Made by a program: the position numbers and the translations under genes. Below the pieces are notes generated by a model that ran no database searches, was not told where the DNA came from, and worked only from the letters and a program-made list of their open reading frames with translations. A DNA stretch of 64,000 bases from Deminuibacter soli (GTDB lineage: Bacteria > Bacteroidota > Bacteroidia > Chitinophagales > Chitinophagaceae), in contig NZ_QTJU01000001.1 in the NCBI RefSeq assembly GCF_003412455.1, forward strand, positions 186,001-250,000, given 5' to 3'. Below, piece by piece: positions 36,944-46,364 of the stretch (the first letter of the stretch is position 1; every line of letters begins with the position of its first letter).

Positions 36944-37315
36944 ATGACTGAAAGAGTAAAAGCCACACCGGCAGCCCTTGAACTGATATACAAGCTGCAG
37001 CAGCAACACGGCCCCCTGATGTTTCACCAGAGCGGCGGCTGTTGCGACGGATCGCAACCTATGTGTTTCCCGCTGGGTGAATTTAAAACCGGCGGCAGTG
37101 ATGTATTGCTGGGAGAAATTGCCGGCACCCCGTTTTACATGGGCGCTGATCAATGGGCCTACTGGAAACACACCGAGCTAACCCTTGATGTAACCCCTGG
37201 CCGCGGCAGCAGCTTTTCGCTGGAAATACCACTGGGCGTACGTTTCATTATACGATCCCGCGTATTTACCGATGAAGAATTGGCTACCCTTGAAGCAGCA
37301 GGGAAAGATTTGTGA
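36944..37315 (+). CDS. DUF779 family protein
   Basis: This 123-residue cytosolic protein has the family signature MFHQSGGCCDGSQPMCFPLGEF near residues 26-47, with three cysteines that could bind a metal, and the later block GTPFYMGADQWAYWKHTEL. DUF779 genes are typically adjacent to AldB/ExaC-type aldehyde dehydrogenases. The biochemical role is not established; a chaperone or metal-delivery role is a guess. It forms an operon with the dehydrogenase. Confidence 0.88.
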   Translation: MTERVKATPAALELIYKLQQQHGPLMFHQSGGCCDGSQPMCFPLGEFKTGGSDVLLGEIAGTPFYMGADQWAYWKHTELTLDVTPGRGSSFSLEIPLGVRFIIRSRVFTDEELATLEAAGKDL

Positions 37316-37328
37316 CGATAGTATACCC

Positions 37329-38882
37329 TCAGGTTTTACCGGCTGCCTGTTTGCCGGTAATAACTGCATTTTTAATAAACAGTAAAGCCATCAGCGCACC
37401 CAGCCATGCCAGTGCTGCCGAAATACGCAGTATAGCAGCATAGGCCGCGATGAACGACTGGTGATAGTATTCCTTTACCGCAGCTTTATCCTGCACCGCA
37501 TCCGGCACATGCGCATCGCCCAGGCTGCCTGCCTGCGCCATTATCTGTTGTTGTATGTTCCCGTTAATTGAAGTATGCTGCAATTGTTTTTGCAGCGCAC
37601 CCGAGAAAAACAATACTGCCAGCGCCCCGAAAATGGCATTGGCAAATACGTTTGAAATACGTGTCATTGCATTGTTTACACCAGATGCAGTTCCCGAAAA
37701 CTGGTCGCTTACCGCCCCCATTACAGCAGCAGTAAGCGGCGCCACTGTAAACGACATGCCCAGGCCAAACACTACAATGCCCGGGAAAAATGTATGCCAG
37801 TAAGCTGCATGTCCGCTGGTTTGCCGTACAAATGATAACAGCAGTAAGCCAACACCTGCTGTTGCAGGCCCTGCAACCAGTAACCACTTGGGGCCGTGTT
37901 TATCTGCTAGGCTTCCTGCAAAACGTGCAAGCACTACCATGAGTATGGTAAAAGGTAAAAACGTAAGCCCGGACTGCAATTGTGTATAACCCTGCACCTG
38001 TACCAGGTTCAGCGAAAGAAACAGCATGCCTGCACCCAACCCTGCATACAGGAAAAAAGTAAGCAGGTTAGCCCCGCTGAAGGTGGCATTTCTAAACAAG
38101 TGCAGGGGCATCATGGGATGCCGGCTCTTTTGTTCAATGCGGATAAAGGCAGGAATAAGCAGCACACCTGCGGTTATGGAAACATATACCTGCCAATGCC
38201 CCCAGCCCAATGCAGGTACACGTAAAAATCCGAATGTAAGCAATGCCAGTCCGGATGCAATGGCAATAGCACCGGCATAATCCAGCTGATGACTGCTGCC
38301 CTCATCCTTTATTTCCTTCACATACTTCCAGAGTATAAACAACGCCACCAGACCGATGGGAATATTGATAAAAAAGATATAACGCCACAAACCCGCATCT
38401 CCCAAAGCACCGCCCAGTATAGGCCCGCCAATGGTAACCACTGTGGTAATAGACGACCAGGTGCCGATGGCCTTGCCCCGCTCCTTTTCATTGATGGAAG
38501 AAGAAACAAGCGAAAGGCTGCCCGGTATCATAAAGGCGCCGCCAATACCCTGTATAATTCTGCAGATGATTAAGAAATTTACGCCGTGAGACAAGCCGCA
38601 GGCTGCAGACCCGATGATAAAAATGCAGATACCTGTCATAAATACTTTCTTCCTGCCCAGCTGATCGCCCATGGAGCCGCCAATCAGGATCAGCGCAGCC
38701 AACATCAGCAGGTAAGCATTCAATATCCAGAACAAATCGGCAGCGCTTGCCTGCAAACTTTGCTGCAGTGAAGGCAGCACCACGTTTAATGCAGTACCAT
38801 CAATAAACGCCATGGCAGAAGCAAGAATAGCCGATACCATAATCCATCTGCCCGCAGCACTGTTGAGTGCTACTGTCTCCAT
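37329..38882 (-). CDS. MFS drug exporter, DHA2 (EmrB/QacA) type, 14 TM
   Basis: From the Met at 38882 (METVALNS), 517 residues with about 14 hydrophobic helices; the ORF ATG at 38978 adds a polar leader and is not favoured. The DHA2 motifs are visible: motif A GSMGDQLGRKKVF, motif B IICRIIQGIGGAFMIPGSL and the first-helix motif D1 AFIDGTALNVVLPSL. These proton-driven exporters expel drugs or toxic amphiphiles. It converges on the DUF779 gene with only 13 bases between stops. Confidence 0.9.
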   Translation of the reverse strand: METVALNSAAGRWIMVSAILASAMAFIDGTALNVVLPSLQQSLQASAADLFWILNAYLLMLAALILIGGSMGDQLGRKKVFMTGICIFIIGSAACGLSHGVNFLIICRIIQGIGGAFMIPGSLSLVSSSINEKERGKAIGTWSSITTVVTIGGPILGGALGDAGLWRYIFFINIPIGLVALFILWKYVKEIKDEGSSHQLDYAGAIAIASGLALLTFGFLRVPALGWGHWQVYVSITAGVLLIPAFIRIEQKSRHPMMPLHLFRNATFSGANLLTFFLYAGLGAGMLFLSLNLVQVQGYTQLQSGLTFLPFTILMVVLARFAGSLADKHGPKWLLVAGPATAGVGLLLLSFVRQTSGHAAYWHTFFPGIVVFGLGMSFTVAPLTAAVMGAVSDQFSGTASGVNNAMTRISNVFANAIFGALAVLFFSGALQKQLQHTSINGNIQQQIMAQAGSLGDAHVPDAVQDKAAVKEYYHQSFIAAYAAILRISAALAWLGALMALLFIKNAVITGKQAAGKT

Positions 38883-39044
38883 ATAGCTGAATTTAAAGAT
38901 GATGAATGATGTTTTCCACATCGTGAAAACAATCCTTGCTGTTACAATTGTAGTGAAAGATGGTTCGCTGCCCGGCATTTTCGCAAGAACCGGGTTTTCG
39001 CTGCTGTTAACTGCAGGTAGCTTTACGGTATTAAATCATTCCAC

Positions 39045-39734
39045 ATGCATTATGTAAGTCATCCGGAAATCCTGTATTTCGGCACGCCCGTAGTGTTAAT
39101 CAGCACCTGCAACAAAGATAATACGTACAATCTTGCACCCATTTCTTCCATTTTCTGGCTGGGGTGGCGATGCATTATCGGTATATCCGCTTTTTCGCAA
39201 ACCACGCACAATATCAAACGTACCGGTGAATGTGTGTTAAACCTGCCCTCCGTAAACGAGGCTGCAGCTGTTAACCGGCTGGCCAAAACCACCGGCACAC
39301 CCATTATACCAGCCGGTAAACTGCAAAAAGGTTATCGTTATGAAGCAGATAAATTTGGCCTTGCACAACTCACACCTGTTGCCTCACATACGGTTGCACC
39401 ACCCAGGGCCATGCAATGCCCGGTGCAAATGGAAGCCTGTGTGGAGGCTATGCACGGGCTTGCAGCAGATGATGCACAGCTCGCCGGTAAAATACTCACT
39501 TTTGAACTGCGCATCCGGCGCGTACACCTTGCCGAAGAAATAATGATGAACGGGAATCCCAATCGTGTTGACCCGGGTAAATGGCGCCCGCTGATCATGA
39601 GCTTTCAGCAATTGTACGGTTTGGGCGAACAGGTGCATTACTCCACACTCAGCGAAATACCCGAAGCTTTATACCATAGTCCAGATATGGATAAGGACAT
39701 GCACACCATACAAAAAGTGAACACAACGGCATAA
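39045..39734 (+). CDS. Flavin reductase family protein (FMN split-barrel)
   Basis: This 229-residue protein shows the flavin-reductase-like FMN-binding split barrel: LISTCNKDNTYNLAPISSIFWLG at residues 18-40 and FSQTTHNIKRTGECVLNLPS at 50-69. These proteins use NAD(P)H to reduce flavin for a monooxygenase or act as bound-FMN oxidoreductases. A TAGCTTTA sequence at 39018-39025, one base off the -7 consensus, could be its promoter. Partner unknown. Confidence 0.85.
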   Translation: MHYVSHPEILYFGTPVVLISTCNKDNTYNLAPISSIFWLGWRCIIGISAFSQTTHNIKRTGECVLNLPSVNEAAAVNRLAKTTGTPIIPAGKLQKGYRYEADKFGLAQLTPVASHTVAPPRAMQCPVQMEACVEAMHGLAADDAQLAGKILTFELRIRRVHLAEEIMMNGNPNRVDPGKWRPLIMSFQQLYGLGEQVHYSTLSEIPEALYHSPDMDKDMHTIQKVNTTA

Positions 39735-39824
39735 GCTACCGTTTATACAAGGCTTACCCTAGAATAACCAACATAAAATAGCTGTTATAGCAAAACAAAC
39801 CACTGCTGCAGCACTAAACATAAC

Positions 39825-39832
39825 TACCTTTG
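39825..39832 (+). promoter_or_regulatory. Bacteroidota -7 promoter box
   Basis: TACCTTTG is an exact match to TAnnTTTG and lies 68 bases before the start codon of the small gene at 39901. The -33 element is not obvious. Confidence 0.45.
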
Positions 39833-39900
39833 CCTCCTCACCTTCCATCGCAAACAAACCAGGACTACTACCTGCATTCGTTTGCACAAATTATTATCCA

Positions 39901-40179
39901 ATGCACACAAAAATCACCACAAGGGAAGAACTGGCCACACTACAGGCAGGAGGCATTATATTCAGGTATCCTTCAAACGGCGACCCTGCTGCAAGTTTCG
40001 ATGAAAGCAACAAACAAAACATCGATACTTTCAAAATAGAATTTATTCACCCATTCAACAACATGGTAGGACTGGTAATGACAGGTGATTCTAAAGCGCT
40101 GCTGGCGCGGGCCGGCGACGTAGGGCATTTATTTATTACAACACCACAGCTGATTACAGAACAGGTATGGTGGGTATAA
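39901..40179 (+). CDS. Small protein of unknown function
   Basis: This 92-residue protein has no signal peptide or membrane segment. Visible sequence: TTREELATLQAGGIIFRYP near the start and FKIEFIHPFNNMVGLVMTGD in the middle, looking like a compact alpha/beta domain. I do not recognise the family. A consensus -7 promoter box lies upstream and the stop codon is only two bases from that of the convergent desaturase gene, so the 3' ends nearly touch. Confidence 0.6.
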   Translation: MHTKITTREELATLQAGGIIFRYPSNGDPAASFDESNKQNIDTFKIEFIHPFNNMVGLVMTGDSKALLARAGDVGHLFITTPQLITEQVWWV

Positions 40180-40181
40180 AT

Positions 40182-40949
40182 TTACTGAACAGGTAAACGC
40201 TGCACTTGCATCCGTTTAACAAGACGCACTATCCGCAACCACGCCAGCACGCGTATAGCAAGGTAAACAGGATCTATTTCGTGCCAGCGCCTGCCAAAAT
40301 TAATGGCAGCAGGATGTTTGTGGTGATTGTTGTGGAATGATTCACCCAGCATCAGCAGGTCTATAAAAAGTATGTTCATAAAAAGGTTGGTAGAAGTATT
40401 TTTGAGCCTGAAATTGGCGTATCCGTATTTGTGCGCAAACCAGTTGATGATGGCACCATGTACTGCTCCCATGGCAATAACAACAGGCAGCAGCAGGTAT
40501 AGCCAGGCGGTATGGGCAAACCAGATAAAGAAACCGGTATACAACATGGCCCACAAAAACCTGGACAAGGCACTATTAGCCCATCGGTCGAACAGCGGCC
40601 AATCCGGAAGGTTCTTTTTAAAACGTTCTTCCACCACCACCCGTTGATGCACAATATCGCGGTAAATACGCCGTGTACGCCACATCATGGCAAAAACATT
40701 ATTCGAAAAAGCAGGCGAATGCGGATCCTTCTCCGTATCGGTATAAGCATGATGCCAGCGATGCATAACGGCATATGCAGCCGGGCTCATATACGAAGAG
40801 CCTTGCGTAACGTATGCCAGTACAAAAAAGAAACGCTCCCACCCCTTGCGCATGGCAAAAGCGCCATGTGCGGCATAACGGTGCTGGAAAAACGTTTGTG
40901 AAAACAGGGATAAGTACCAGAGAACAATAAAGAAAATCAGGATAACCAT
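40182..40949 (-). CDS. Acyl-CoA/fatty acid desaturase
   Basis: This 255-residue membrane enzyme introduces double bonds into fatty acyl chains using a di-iron centre. The three histidine boxes are present: HRYAAH (23-28), HRWHH (63-67) and HNNHH (206-210). There are about four membrane helices. It is on the short side, as is common in Bacteroidota delta-9-type enzymes. Single gene; possibly linked to membrane fluidity control. Confidence 0.9.
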   Translation of the reverse strand: MVILIFFIVLWYLSLFSQTFFQHRYAAHGAFAMRKGWERFFFVLAYVTQGSSYMSPAAYAVMHRWHHAYTDTEKDPHSPAFSNNVFAMMWRTRRIYRDIVHQRVVVEERFKKNLPDWPLFDRWANSALSRFLWAMLYTGFFIWFAHTAWLYLLLPVVIAMGAVHGAIINWFAHKYGYANFRLKNTSTNLFMNILFIDLLMLGESFHNNHHKHPAAINFGRRWHEIDPVYLAIRVLAWLRIVRLVKRMQVQRLPVQ

Positions 40950-41178
40950 AACGTTGTCTTTTAACAGCGATCAAAAGCGCAGCCGGCGATTCGTGGAAAA
41001 GACTACGGGATGGAACTACCGCAGCGTATCAAAGAAACCTTCGTTGCACGTGAACTATTTAAAGTTACCCTATCTGTTGTTAAGGGTTACACAACTGCAT
41101 AATTATGTAAACCAGGGCCATAGTATTGTAAGTTTCCGGGCAGATCAATATAAAACCTGGTCAGCTGTTTAATTAGTC

Positions 41179-41186
41179 TACCTTTA
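41179..41186 (+). promoter_or_regulatory. Possible -7 promoter box of the GH130-like gene
   Basis: TACCTTTA, one base from TAnnTTTG, lies 34 bases before the start codon at 41220. Confidence 0.3.
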
Positions 41187-41219
41187 ACGCACAGCCTGTT
41201 TACCTGGCGCATCCTTCTT

Positions 41220-42695
41220 ATGTCAATTCATGTTACCATCAAAGAAACCAAGCTTACACCCGATTTTAAAAAGGTGATACCCCGCTTTTTTAATACCGGC
41301 AACGAAAGAGCGAAAATCATCATTGCCCGTGTATTACAAATGCCTGGCGATGCTGCAAAAACACTTATACGGCAAATCATCAGCGAGTTTGCACCCAAAT
41401 ACAGGCATATCGAAAGCATCTTTATCAAACACTACGGCATGGTGCAGCACCTGTTATCTCCGGATGAATCATTGCAAATAACCGGCGACAGAAAAGCCCT
41501 TATCGGCGCTTATTTCACCATGGAATATGCTATTGAAGCAGCGGCGCTGTTTAACCCGAGTATTGTAACAGATCCCGATCAGTCAAACGCATTACCGGGC
41601 GAAAAAAAAGTCATTATCAGTTTTCGGGCAACCGGTGAAAGCCATATTTCTTCCATCGTATTCAGGCATGGTTCACTGTCGGCAGAATGCCACCTCACAC
41701 TCGATCCGCCGGGAAAGTTTATGAATGAAGGGAGGATAACCAGCATAACACAACCTGACCGCGCAATAGTAGGCAATAAACTATCGCAGCTGCGCATACC
41801 GGAAGATATTCACGCACGGATACTGGAGAAGATAGGCGACCCGCTTTCATCGCATGAAATAGATACGTTGCTGAAAGATGCACTGCACGAAAACATGGAA
41901 CTGGATAAACTGAAAATACGGTACGATATACTGAAAATGGTAAACGCCAGTTACGAGATACAGTTCCCTGCTGCATCAGTACTTTCAGAACGTGTCATTT
42001 TCCCCATTACCTATGCAGAAAAAAACGGGATTGAAGACGCAAGATTTGTACGCTTTACAAACGATGATGGCAGCATCATTTACTACGCTACTTATACAGC
42101 GTTCGACGGATCTTTTATTATTCCCAAGCTTATCGAAACAAAAGACTTCCTGTGTTTTAAATTCTCCTCCTTACATGGAAAGTTTTCGGTAAATAAAAAC
42201 CTCGCGCTGTTTCCCAGGAAAATCAACGGGCAGTATGCCATGCTTTCCCGTATTGACGGAGTGAACAATTACCTCATGCTGTCAGACGACCTGTACGTAT
42301 GGGAGAATGCCGAACTGTTACAACAACCTGAATATCCCTGGGAGTTTGTACAGATAGGCAATGGCGGATCGCCTGTTGAAACGGAAAAAGGATGGCTGAT
42401 CATTACCCACGGTGTAGGGCCCATGCGCAAATACTGCCTGGGTGCTACGCTGCTCGATTTACAAAATCCGCTGGTACAGCTGGGCCGGCTGCGGCAACCG
42501 CTGTTAATGCCGAATGAAAATGAGCAGCATGGGTATGTACCCAACGTGGTGTACTCCTGCGGCTCTATTGTTCATGGCGAATATTTGTTTATGCCTTTTG
42601 CAGTATCTGATTATTCTTCCTCATTTGCCAGCATGCCGCTTTCCGCATTACTGGATGAACTGGAAGCCGTGCCTAAGTCTGCCGCCGCTCACTAA
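41220..42695 (+). CDS. GH130-like glycoside phosphorylase/hydrolase
   Basis: This 491-residue cytosolic protein has a helical N-terminal extension of about 190 residues before a five-bladed beta-propeller of the GH130 type. Propeller motifs include GIEDARFVRF, ATYTAFDG, NKNLALFPRKINGQYAMLSR, QIGNGGSPVETEKGWLIITHGVG and GYVPNVVYSCG. GH130 enzymes are mainly beta-mannoside phosphorylases. No signal peptide, so it acts inside the cell. The 3' end overlaps the convergent GT4 gene by 23 bases. The neighbouring glycosyltransferases suggest turnover of an intracellular mannose-containing glycan (inference). Confidence 0.82.
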   Translation: MSIHVTIKETKLTPDFKKVIPRFFNTGNERAKIIIARVLQMPGDAAKTLIRQIISEFAPKYRHIESIFIKHYGMVQHLLSPDESLQITGDRKALIGAYFTMEYAIEAAALFNPSIVTDPDQSNALPGEKKVIISFRATGESHISSIVFRHGSLSAECHLTLDPPGKFMNEGRITSITQPDRAIVGNKLSQLRIPEDIHARILEKIGDPLSSHEIDTLLKDALHENMELDKLKIRYDILKMVNASYEIQFPAASVLSERVIFPITYAEKNGIEDARFVRFTNDDGSIIYYATYTAFDGSFIIPKLIETKDFLCFKFSSLHGKFSVNKNLALFPRKINGQYAMLSRIDGVNNYLMLSDDLYVWENAELLQQPEYPWEFVQIGNGGSPVETEKGWLIITHGVGPMRKYCLGATLLDLQNPLVQLGRLRQPLLMPNENEQHGYVPNVVYSCGSIVHGEYLFMPFAVSDYSSSFASMPLSALLDELEAVPKSAAAH

Positions 42696-43692
42696 GTATT
42701 TGCTGATACAATTTCCGGTAGTGCGTAGCCATGCTATGCCTGCTAAACTGTGCCAATGCAGTCCTGTGACAGTTATACCGGTTAATGTGGCTGAGTTTGC
42801 CAATTGCAGCAATGGCTTCTTTGTTGTTTGTTACCAGAAAACCGGTTTTACCATGTTTAATCAGTTCTTTCATCGATCCCCTGTTAAAAGCGATCACCGG
42901 CGTGCCGCACATCAGCGCTTCGGCAACACTTAACCCAAACGGTTCGTCAAAACTGATAGGGTGCAGCAATGCCATAGCGTGGCCCAACAGGTAATTGCGT
43001 TCTTCAGGGCCAACATTGCCCCTGTACACAATATTATGTTGGTCGAGATGCGGTTTAATACGCATTTCAAAATAGTGCTCGTCCTGCACAAGACCGCATA
43101 TCAGCAGCTTTAGTCCCGTTTGCCTTGCTATTTCAATGGCATCGTGTGCGCCCTTGTGTGGATGTATGCGCCCGAAATACAACAGGTAATTACCCGGTGT
43201 TTCTTCAAAACTAAACTGGCGTTCATCAATGCCATTGTATACAGTGTCCAGGTACTGCAGCGAAGAATGCCGGTCGCTGTTGCTGATGGAAACATAATAA
43301 CCGGCAGCATTGTATTTTTGATATACAGGCAATATGTCAGGCGATGAAAAGCCATGTATGGTTGTTAATAACGGTGTTGAAATAAGTTTGGAATAGGATA
43401 ATGGAAGAAAATCATAATGATTGTGGATGAGATCAAACGATGCTGCCGTTTCCATAAGATTGGAGATATGCAGGCATTCCCACACTTTCGCATCTTTGGG
43501 TTTTTCGGCGAGCGGCGCATCACAAACATAGTTAAGTGCAGCCGCAGTAACCGAATCACCTGTGGCAAACAAGGTCACTTCTTCTCCCTGCTCAACCAGT
43601 GTTTCACACAAAACAGAAGCTACCTGCTCCCAGGGGCCATAACGGCGTGGCGGAGTACGCCAGGTAATGGGTGCGAGTATCGCAATTTTCAT
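42673..43692 (-). CDS. Glycosyltransferase family 4
   Basis: This 339-residue GT-B protein has an N-terminal Rossmann half (ILAPITWRTPPRRYGPWEQ) and the C-terminal donor half with YFGRIHPHKG and the EX7E motif DEPFGLSVAEAL followed by CGTPVIA. Retaining GT4 enzymes transfer sugars from nucleotide donors. It ends inside the convergent GH130-like gene (23-base overlap) and follows the alpha/alpha-barrel gene by 5 bases, so it is the last of a three-gene operon. Confidence 0.9.
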   Translation of the reverse strand: MKIAILAPITWRTPPRRYGPWEQVASVLCETLVEQGEEVTLFATGDSVTAAALNYVCDAPLAEKPKDAKVWECLHISNLMETAASFDLIHNHYDFLPLSYSKLISTPLLTTIHGFSSPDILPVYQKYNAAGYYVSISNSDRHSSLQYLDTVYNGIDERQFSFEETPGNYLLYFGRIHPHKGAHDAIEIARQTGLKLLICGLVQDEHYFEMRIKPHLDQHNIVYRGNVGPEERNYLLGHAMALLHPISFDEPFGLSVAEALMCGTPVIAFNRGSMKELIKHGKTGFLVTNNKEAIAAIGKLSHINRYNCHRTALAQFSRHSMATHYRKLYQQILSERRQT

Positions 43693-43697
43693 AACAT

Positions 43698-44828
43698 TTA
43701 CTCCTGTATATCCTTTAAAGTTTGTACCATTACCAAATGTGAAATCCAGTAGGCAATGGTACTTTCAGCACCCTGGTTACTATTTGCACCATCTGCCTGC
43801 AGGCCATCGCAACAACCGCCTGTAGCAGCATCATATAACGGAACGCCCACGGCATTCAACCCCAGGAACCACTGGTAACATTGCTGCATACGGAAAACAT
43901 ACTTTTTATTGCGTGTAATGCGGAAAGCCTGCTGGTACAGCAACACCATCGCCATGGCATCAATGCCCTGCTGGTCAAACACGGAGCATTGTGCACCTTG
44001 CCTGTACCATTCTGCGTTGCCAACGGGGTTTAATACGGCATCTTTCAATACAACCGATTCCAGGAAATGCATAGATTCCAGCGCCACGTCGAGGTATTGT
44101 TTATTCATGGTTATCTCAAATGCGTTCAGCAATGCAAGCGGTAATATTGCATTGTCGTAAGTGAGTATATTGTCAAACCAGTTCCACCCGTCAAGTTGAT
44201 TTGCCGTGTACCCGTGCAGCAATTTATTGGCCAGCTGTACTACGGCTTCTTCCTTTCTGTCGTCAGGATAAGTGGCCTTAATATACTGGCAGGTACCGAT
44301 AATACTGTTGGCAATTCCCCTCAGCGAAACAAGTTCGTCTACGTGTTTAAAGGCTTTTGCAAATATCTCCCTGCCGGTTTTCACCAGCAGCCGGTTATGC
44401 CCTTCGTTAATCAGGTAACCAAGCGCCAGCATGGTTCGGCCATAAGCATCTTCTGAACCATATACCTCAGCGCAGCTTTTGGTGTAACTCATAAAGTTTT
44501 TGAAATAGCCATCATCGGTTTGCATGTAATGAATAAAGCTGAGGTAAACCGGCATCAAACCATGCGCCACCGGGTCTTTTTCATGCCTGCAGGCGAATAC
44601 AGTTAACAGCAATGCACGGGCATTGTCATCTATGCAATAACCTTCTTTCCGGTTGGGCATATTGTGCAGCGCATGCTGTATAATACCTGTATTGTCAGTA
44701 AGGTTAACGATGTGATCCCAGTTAACAGCAGGCATACCTTCAGCCGCAAAAATATCCGGCTGGCTGAATGCCTGCTTTTGCCTGAGTAGCCTGGGATTGG
44801 CCATAACAGGCGTTGTTCGTTTAGTCAT
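43698..44828 (-). CDS. Putative (alpha/alpha)6-barrel glycan-active protein
   Basis: I take the Met at 44828 (MTKRTTPVM), one base after the upstream stop, giving 376 residues; the ORF ATG at 44870 overlaps that gene. The protein is helical with repeated Trp/Tyr/Asp motifs: EGYCIDDNARALL, GSEDAYGRTMLALGY, WNWFDNILTYDNAILPLAL, QQGIDAMAMVL and NQGAESTIAYW. This looks like an alpha/alpha toroid as in many glycosidases and sugar epimerases. Homologues are often misannotated as glycosyltransferases because they neighbour or fuse to them. Activity unknown. Confidence 0.7.
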   Translation of the reverse strand: MTKRTTPVMANPRLLRQKQAFSQPDIFAAEGMPAVNWDHIVNLTDNTGIIQHALHNMPNRKEGYCIDDNARALLLTVFACRHEKDPVAHGLMPVYLSFIHYMQTDDGYFKNFMSYTKSCAEVYGSEDAYGRTMLALGYLINEGHNRLLVKTGREIFAKAFKHVDELVSLRGIANSIIGTCQYIKATYPDDRKEEAVVQLANKLLHGYTANQLDGWNWFDNILTYDNAILPLALLNAFEITMNKQYLDVALESMHFLESVVLKDAVLNPVGNAEWYRQGAQCSVFDQQGIDAMAMVLLYQQAFRITRNKKYVFRMQQCYQWFLGLNAVGVPLYDAATGGCCDGLQADGANSNQGAESTIAYWISHLVMVQTLKDIQE

Positions 44829-44829
44829 A

Positions 44830-46026
44830 TTAATAGGTAGCATTGTCGGGCAATTGTTTAAAAATGCCAATATCTTCGCGCAGTATGCTAGAGAATAGTT
44901 TCACGTGTTTACGCGCCACTGTTTTCCAGATGGTATTTCTTGTTTTAAGAAAGGCCTGGTTGCCCATCTCTTTACGCACAGCATCGTTGCTGAGCAGGTA
45001 AACGGCATTTTTGACCATTTCACTGGTATTGCCCAGCTCAATAATAATTCCTGTTTCCTTGTTCAGCATTTCACGCGCCAGTACAAATGAATTTGAAATA
45101 ATTGCACAGCCCGCACTCATGGCATATAAAAATGTACCGCTCACAGCCTGGTTGGGGTCTTTGGAAGTAAACAGGTAAATATCTGTCAGCACAAGGTATT
45201 CCATCAGCTCACGCGTAGGCAGGTATTCATTAATCAGCTGCACGTGTTTTGTTAAACCGGCTGCCTGTATGCTGCGCTGCAGCTGTTTACGGTAGGCTTC
45301 TCCCTCACTGGCCAGTAAATTCGGATGCGTGTTTCCAAGCACCAGGTAACGTGCATTGGGAAATTGCCGCACAATCTCCGTCATGGCCTGTATACCTGTT
45401 TCAATGCCTTTGTTGGGACTTAGCAATCCAAATGTGGTAAGTATCAGGTTGGCAGACAGGTGATACTTTTCTTTCAGTTCACTGGCATCAGCAGTGTCAA
45501 TCAAATGTGTACCGTGCGGTATAATGGCAATTTTATGCAGGGCAACCTGGTACACATCATTTAACAGCAATGCCGAATGCTTTGTCATTACTATTACCTT
45601 TTCTGCAAGCAGTGCAATATCCTGCACTATCTTCAGCCGTTTAAGTTCGGGTGCAGGCAATACAGTATGAAAACGGATCACAAAAGGTTTCTCAATCAGC
45701 GCCAGAAAACCCAGCAGGTAGTCGCCCATATCGCCGCCATATAAACCAAATTCATGCTCAAAGCACAATAATCTGATGGAATTGTCGCGGTTAATCAATT
45801 CAGCTGCCTCCATACAGGCCTGCAAACTACTGCTGTCTATCAGTCGTACCACAGGCCACTCATATAACCCGGCATGCGCAGTTTTATCCAGTGCATACAC
45901 CAGCACTTCTGCTTCCTTTGCCAGCTCTGGCTGTAAGGCATTCAGCAAATCGCCCGCAAAACTGGCAATGCCACATTTTCTCGGCGGGAATGTGCTGATC
46001 AGCAGAATTTTAAATTTGTCATCCAT
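44830..46026 (-). CDS. Glycosyltransferase family 4-like protein with altered EX7E motif
   Basis: This 398-residue GT-B protein starts with the nucleotide-sugar fold ILLISTFPPRKCGIASFAGDL and has IPHGTHLID and FGLLSPNKG in the donor half. Where GT4 enzymes normally have EPFGxxxxEA it reads KDPNQAVSGTFLYAMSAGCAII, so the usual acidic pair is missing. It may use a different catalytic arrangement or be a regulatory homologue. It is the first gene of the operon 44830-42673 and the next start codon follows its stop by one base, indicating translational coupling. Confidence 0.85.
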   Translation of the reverse strand: MDDKFKILLISTFPPRKCGIASFAGDLLNALQPELAKEAEVLVYALDKTAHAGLYEWPVVRLIDSSSLQACMEAAELINRDNSIRLLCFEHEFGLYGGDMGDYLLGFLALIEKPFVIRFHTVLPAPELKRLKIVQDIALLAEKVIVMTKHSALLLNDVYQVALHKIAIIPHGTHLIDTADASELKEKYHLSANLILTTFGLLSPNKGIETGIQAMTEIVRQFPNARYLVLGNTHPNLLASEGEAYRKQLQRSIQAAGLTKHVQLINEYLPTRELMEYLVLTDIYLFTSKDPNQAVSGTFLYAMSAGCAIISNSFVLAREMLNKETGIIIELGNTSEMVKNAVYLLSNDAVRKEMGNQAFLKTRNTIWKTVARKHVKLFSSILREDIGIFKQLPDNATY

Positions 46027-46364
46027 AATTGTTCATCCTCACTTTTTTACGCACACGAAAACAATACCCGGAGGTTCAGTTTTTTCAGCAAAACACAACA
46101 GCGCTGCAATGCAACAATTAACCGAAAGCAGTAAGAAGTGCAGTTAACAGAAAAGAAAAGCTTTGAGGGAATATGACAAGTGCAGTGTAAGAATGGATAA
46201 ATAAACCTGACGATTGATCAGCAAATGTGTTATTGATAAACCTTTCAAAGCCTTATAAAGTTAACCAATTTATCTGACCAGCCAAATAAAAGCTGTATTG
46301 CACCTCACAACACTCCGGTTTATTATTTCACCGATGATAAACAGGTATTCGGAGGTGAACAGAA
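46027..46364. other. Intergenic region upstream of the SusC promoter
   Basis: No convincing ORF. It separates the divergent GT operon and the SusC operon and must hold the promoter for the GT operon, which I could not place. Confidence 0.4.
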
